Source: CAYOLL01 sp964404765 [NCBI: uncultured Gemmatimonadota bacterium] (GTDB lineage Bacteria > 4572-55). From it: a stretch of DNA of 8,137 bases. The DNA is taken from positions 1 through 8,137 of the forward strand of contig CAYOLL010000234.1 in the NCBI GenBank assembly GCA_964404765.1, in the 5' to 3' direction. The notes beneath the pieces are model-generated. The model ran no database searches and was not told the DNA's origin. It saw only the letters and a program-made list of their open reading frames with translations. The position numbers and the translations under genes are program-made. Position 1 is the first letter of the stretch, and the number at the start of each line of letters is the position of its first letter. This document shows, one piece after another, positions 5,716-8,137 of the stretch.

Positions 5716-7893
5716 TCAACTCACTCTCTCCTTCAACTCCGCCAAAATTTGCTGCGCCGCAATAGGTATCACTGTGCCCGGCCCGAAGATGGCCGATGCG
5801 CCGTGCTCGCGCAAGAAGTCATAGTCCTGAGCCGGAATGACGCCGCCGCAGACGACCATAATATCTTCACGGCCTTGTTGCTGCAATTCCGCCATCAGTT
5901 GCGGCAGCAGCGTTTTGTGTCCAGCCGCCAGCGAACTCATGCCGATGACGTGCACATCGTTTTCCACGGCTTGCCGGGCTGTTTCTTCCGGTGTCTGAAA
6001 TAGCGGCCCAATGTCCACGTCAAAACCGAGATCGGCAAAGGCGGTGGCGATCACCTTGGCCCCGCGGTCGTGGCCGTCCTGGCCCATTTTGGCGATCAGG
6101 ATGCGCGGGCGGCGGCCTTCAAACTGCTCAAAATCGTCCACCATCCGCCGCACTTTTTTGACCTCGCTATCCTCGCCGAACTCGGCGCTGTAGACGCCGG
6201 AAATAGAGCGAATCACGGCCACGTGCCGGCCAAAAACACGTTCCAGCGCGTCGCACATTTCGCCCAGCGTGGCCCGCGCCCGGGCCGCTTCGATGCAAAC
6301 TTCCAGCAAATTGCCGTCCTTGCCGACGGCGCAGCGGGTGACGGCCTGCAAAGTCTGCTGGACACGCACATTGTCACGTTCGGCCTTGAGCTTGTGCAGT
6401 CGTTTGATCTGGGCTTCGCGCACAGCGGTGTTATCCACTTCCAGAATGTCGATGGGGTCTTCTTTGGCCAGTCGGTATTTGTTGACGCCGATAATCGTTT
6501 CCTGGCCGGAGTCGATATAGGCCTGACGACGGGCGGCGGCTTCTTCAACGCGCATTTTGGGCAGGCCGGTTTCGATGGCTTTGGCCATGCCGCCGAGTTG
6601 TTCCACTTCTTCAATATGGGTCCAGGCCCGGCGCATCAGTTGATCGGTCAAAGCTTCCACGTAATAGGAACCGCCCCATGGATCGACGACGCGGCAAAGG
6701 CCGGTTTCGTCCTGCAAATACAACTGCGTGTTGCGGGCAATCCGGGCCGAAAAATCGGTCGGCAGGGCAATGGCCTCGTCCAGCGAGTTGGTGTGCAGCG
6801 ACTGCGTATGACCCAGGACGGCGGCCATCGCTTCGATACAGGTGCGGGTGACGTTGTTGAACGGGTCTTGCTCGGTCAGGCTCCAGCCGGAAGTCTGGCA
6901 ATGGGCGCGCAGGGCCATCGACTTGGGATCGGTCGGATTAAAGCGCTTGACGATCTTGGCCCACAGCAGCCGGGCGGCGCGCATTTTGGCAATCTCCATA
7001 AAGTAGTTCATGCCCACGGCCCAGAAAAAGGACAGGCGCGGGGCAAAATCGTCAATGGCGATGCCGGCCTTCAAGCCGGTGCGGATGTACTCCAAACCGT
7101 CGGCTAAGGTGTAGGCCAATTCCAGGTCGGCCGTCGCGCCCGCTTCTTGCATGTGATAGCCGGAAATGCTGATGCTGTTGAATTTGGGCATGTTTTTGGC
7201 CGTATGGGCAAAGATGTCGCCGACGATGCGCATGGAATGTTCCGGCGGATAAATGTAGGTGTTGCGCACCATGTATTCCTTGAGGATGTCGTTCTGAATC
7301 GTGCCGGTCAGTTGCTCCGGCTTGACGCCCTGCTCCTCGGCGGCGACGATGTAGAAGGCCAGAATCGGCAGCACCGCCCCGTTCATGGTCATGGACACGG
7401 ACATTTTATCCAGCGGAATGCCGTCAAACAGGATTTTCATGTCTAAGATGGAGTCGATGGCCACGCCAGCCTTGCCCACATCGCCGACCACGCGCGGGTG
7501 ATCCGAGTCGTAGCCGCGATGCGTAGCCAGGTCGAAGGCGATGGACAGACCCATTTGCCCGGCGGCTAAGTTGCGGCGATAAAAGGCGTTGCTCTCCTCA
7601 GCCGTGGAGAAGCCGGCGTACTGCCGCACCGTCCACGGCCGCATGACATACATGGTGGCGTACGGTCCGCGCAGAAACGGCGGAATCCCGGCGGTAAAGC
7701 CGAGATGTTCCAGATGAGCCCGATCCGCCGCGGTGTACAATGGCTTGACCTCAATCTGTTCCAGCGTTTGCCAGGCCAGTTCTTCCGGGGTGTGGCCGGT
7801 TTCGGTTTTGACTTTTTTGCGCCAGGCTTCCATATTTGCAGGGGCGGTTGTTGGCGCAAAGTCGAGTTGGGTGAAGTCGGGGAATTGGGGCAT
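5716..7893 (-). CDS. scpA: Methylmalonyl-CoA mutase, large (B12-binding) subunit
   Basis: A 725-aa adenosylcobalamin-dependent enzyme that interconverts (R)-methylmalonyl-CoA and succinyl-CoA in cytosolic propionate metabolism. The N-terminal barrel has [18 protein letters not shown] (85-102), [16 protein letters not shown] (198-213) and [10 protein letters not shown] (244-253). Y92, Q200, R210 and H247 correspond to the active-site Tyr89, Gln197, Arg207 and His244 of the Propionibacterium enzyme. The C-terminal cobalamin domain has DGHDRG (D606, H608, G611), [10 protein letters not shown] and [11 protein letters not shown]. The length is that of a full catalytic chain. I chose the ATG at 7893 because AGGA lies 8 nt upstream; an in-frame ATG at 7920 overlaps the upstream gene. 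A PIN-domain gene ends 23 bp upstream. No small subunit is seen, so the enzyme may be a homodimer or have its partner elsewhere. Its last 14 codons have a diverged copy at 4468-4512. Confidence 0.96.
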   Translation of the reverse strand: MPQFPDFTQLDFAPTTAPANMEAWRKKVKTETGHTPEELAWQTLEQIEVKPLYTAADRAHLEHLGFTAGIPPFLRGPYATMYVMRPWTVRQYAGFSTAEESNAFYRRNLAAGQMGLSIAFDLATHRGYDSDHPRVVGDVGKAGVAIDSILDMKILFDGIPLDKMSVSMTMNGAVLPILAFYIVAAEEQGVKPEQLTGTIQNDILKEYMVRNTYIYPPEHSMRIVGDIFAHTAKNMPKFNSISISGYHMQEAGATADLELAYTLADGLEYIRTGLKAGIAIDDFAPRLSFFWAVGMNYFMEIAKMRAARLLWAKIVKRFNPTDPKSMALRAHCQTSGWSLTEQDPFNNVTRTCIEAMAAVLGHTQSLHTNSLDEAIALPTDFSARIARNTQLYLQDETGLCRVVDPWGGSYYVEALTDQLMRRAWTHIEEVEQLGGMAKAIETGLPKMRVEEAAARRQAYIDSGQETIIGVNKYRLAKEDPIDILEVDNTAVREAQIKRLHKLKAERDNVRVQQTLQAVTRCAVGKDGNLLEVCIEAARARATLGEMCDALERVFGRHVAVIRSISGVYSAEFGEDSEVKKVRRMVDDFEQFEGRRPRILIAKMGQDGHDRGAKVIATAFADLGFDVDIGPLFQTPEETARQAVENDVHVIGMSSLAAGHKTLLPQLMAELQQQGREDIMVVCGGVIPAQDYDFLREHGASAIFGPGTVIPIAAQQILAELKERVS

Positions 7894-7900
7894 GGTTATG

Positions 7901-7909
7901 TTCCTTTCC
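7901..7909 (-). promoter_or_regulatory. Ribosome binding site of the mutase gene
   Basis: On the - strand this reads GGAAAGGAA, with the AGGA core 8 nt before the ATG at 7893. It decides the start in favour of MPQFPDF over the ATG at 7920. It lies between the stop of the PIN-domain gene and the mutase start, so the mutase can be translated on its own from a shared transcript. Confidence 0.75.
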
Positions 7910-7916
7910 AATATTT

Positions 7917-8137
7917 TCAAAGCGGCGCGAACTGCAGACCGGGCAGGTAGCGAAAGTCTTTGAGATTATACGTTAACAGCGGCATATCGTAAGTAATGGC
8001 GGTTGCTGCAATCACGGCATCCGCTGCCTTGAGATTGTGCGACAAGCCATACAGCCGCACCCAATCGGTAGCCACATCAAAAATGGATTGTTCAAGTTCC
8101 AGCCGAAGAAATCCATTCAATTGCTGTTGAATTTTTT
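7917..8137 (-). CDS. PIN-domain (VapC-like) protein, 5' end outside window
   Basis: The frame is open to the right edge, so the N-terminus is missing; about 72 residues are visible. They contain [33 protein letters not shown], quoted here in parts: [10 protein letters not shown] supplies a conserved acidic residue of the PIN nuclease site, and LLTYNLKDF with YLPGL is the usual C-terminal end of VapC-type proteins. Such proteins are Mg-dependent ribonucleases, usually toxins paired with an upstream antitoxin, which would lie beyond the window. The ATG at 8120 is internal to the domain and is probably not the start. The gene ends 23 bp before the mutase on the same strand; I see no functional link between the two. 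Family assignment is good; toxin role is inferred. Confidence 0.8.
   Translation of the reverse strand, partial: KIQQQLNGFLRLELEQSIFDVATDWVRLYGLSHNLKAADAVIAATAITYDMPLLTYNLKDFRYLPGLQFAPL

Noticed and set aside
6070-7107. A 345-codon open frame on the + strand
   Set aside because: It lies wholly antisense to the mutase, whose reading frame has full family similarity; the antisense product resembles nothing.
7894-7920. Alternative mutase start nine codons upstream
   Set aside because: It has no ribosome binding site, overlaps the end of the PIN-domain gene, and the ATG at 7893 has a good AGGA at the right distance.

Overview
The window is a piece of a bacterial chromosome with moderately high GC genes and an unusual load of short dispersed repeats. 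The gene set (a vitamin B12-dependent methylmalonyl-CoA mutase, a PIN-domain toxin-like protein, an MrfA/Hrq1-like helicase, a REP-associated transposase and an IS110 fragment) and the 7-bp degenerate tandem repeats would suit a Chloroflexota (Anaerolineae-like) genome. That placement is an inference; nothing here proves the phylum.

Layout: (1) Bases 1-200 hold the N-terminal part of an IS110-type transposase on the + strand, broken at about base 200. (2) Bases 200-987 carry no credible gene. They hold heptanucleotide repeats, a scattered TTTTCGCAGAT-type motif in both orientations and a 35-bp direct repeat. (3) Bases 988-3594 (-) encode an 868-aa superfamily 2 helicase of the MrfA/Hrq1 type. 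It carries an HNH nuclease module inside its C-terminal half and a palindromic repeat inserted in frame. (4) Bases 3595-4049 are a divergent intergenic region with a nested inverted repeat made from the same 15-bp palindrome, and a probable tRNA promoter. (5) Bases 4050-4336 (+) are three tRNA genes: Gly(GCC), Cys(GCA) and Leu(UAA), all with encoded CCA. (6) Bases 4468-5715 are a RAYT/REP block: a REP-associated tyrosine transposase (4741-5325, -) between two arrays of palindromic repeats, with an orphan copy of the mutase 3' end beyond it. (7) Bases 5716-7893 (-) encode a full-length methylmalonyl-CoA mutase. (8) The right edge (7917-8137, -) holds the C-terminal part of a PIN-domain (VapC-like) protein, 23 bp upstream of the mutase.

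The most interesting part is the RAYT/REP block. Each repeat unit carries two hairpins in opposite orientation, and most hairpins have the GTAG tetranucleotide expected of RAYT substrates. The three downstream units each repeat the last ten codons and stop of the transposase gene. The block is bracketed by two versions of the mutase C-terminus, [14 protein letters not shown] in the live gene and [14 protein letters not shown] as an orphan. Removing 4513-5760 on paper rebuilds an intact mutase, so the block looks like an insertion into, or recombination at, the 3' end of the mutase gene. The helicase is the second point of interest, because of its HNH insertion and because a mobile palindrome has become part of its protein sequence.
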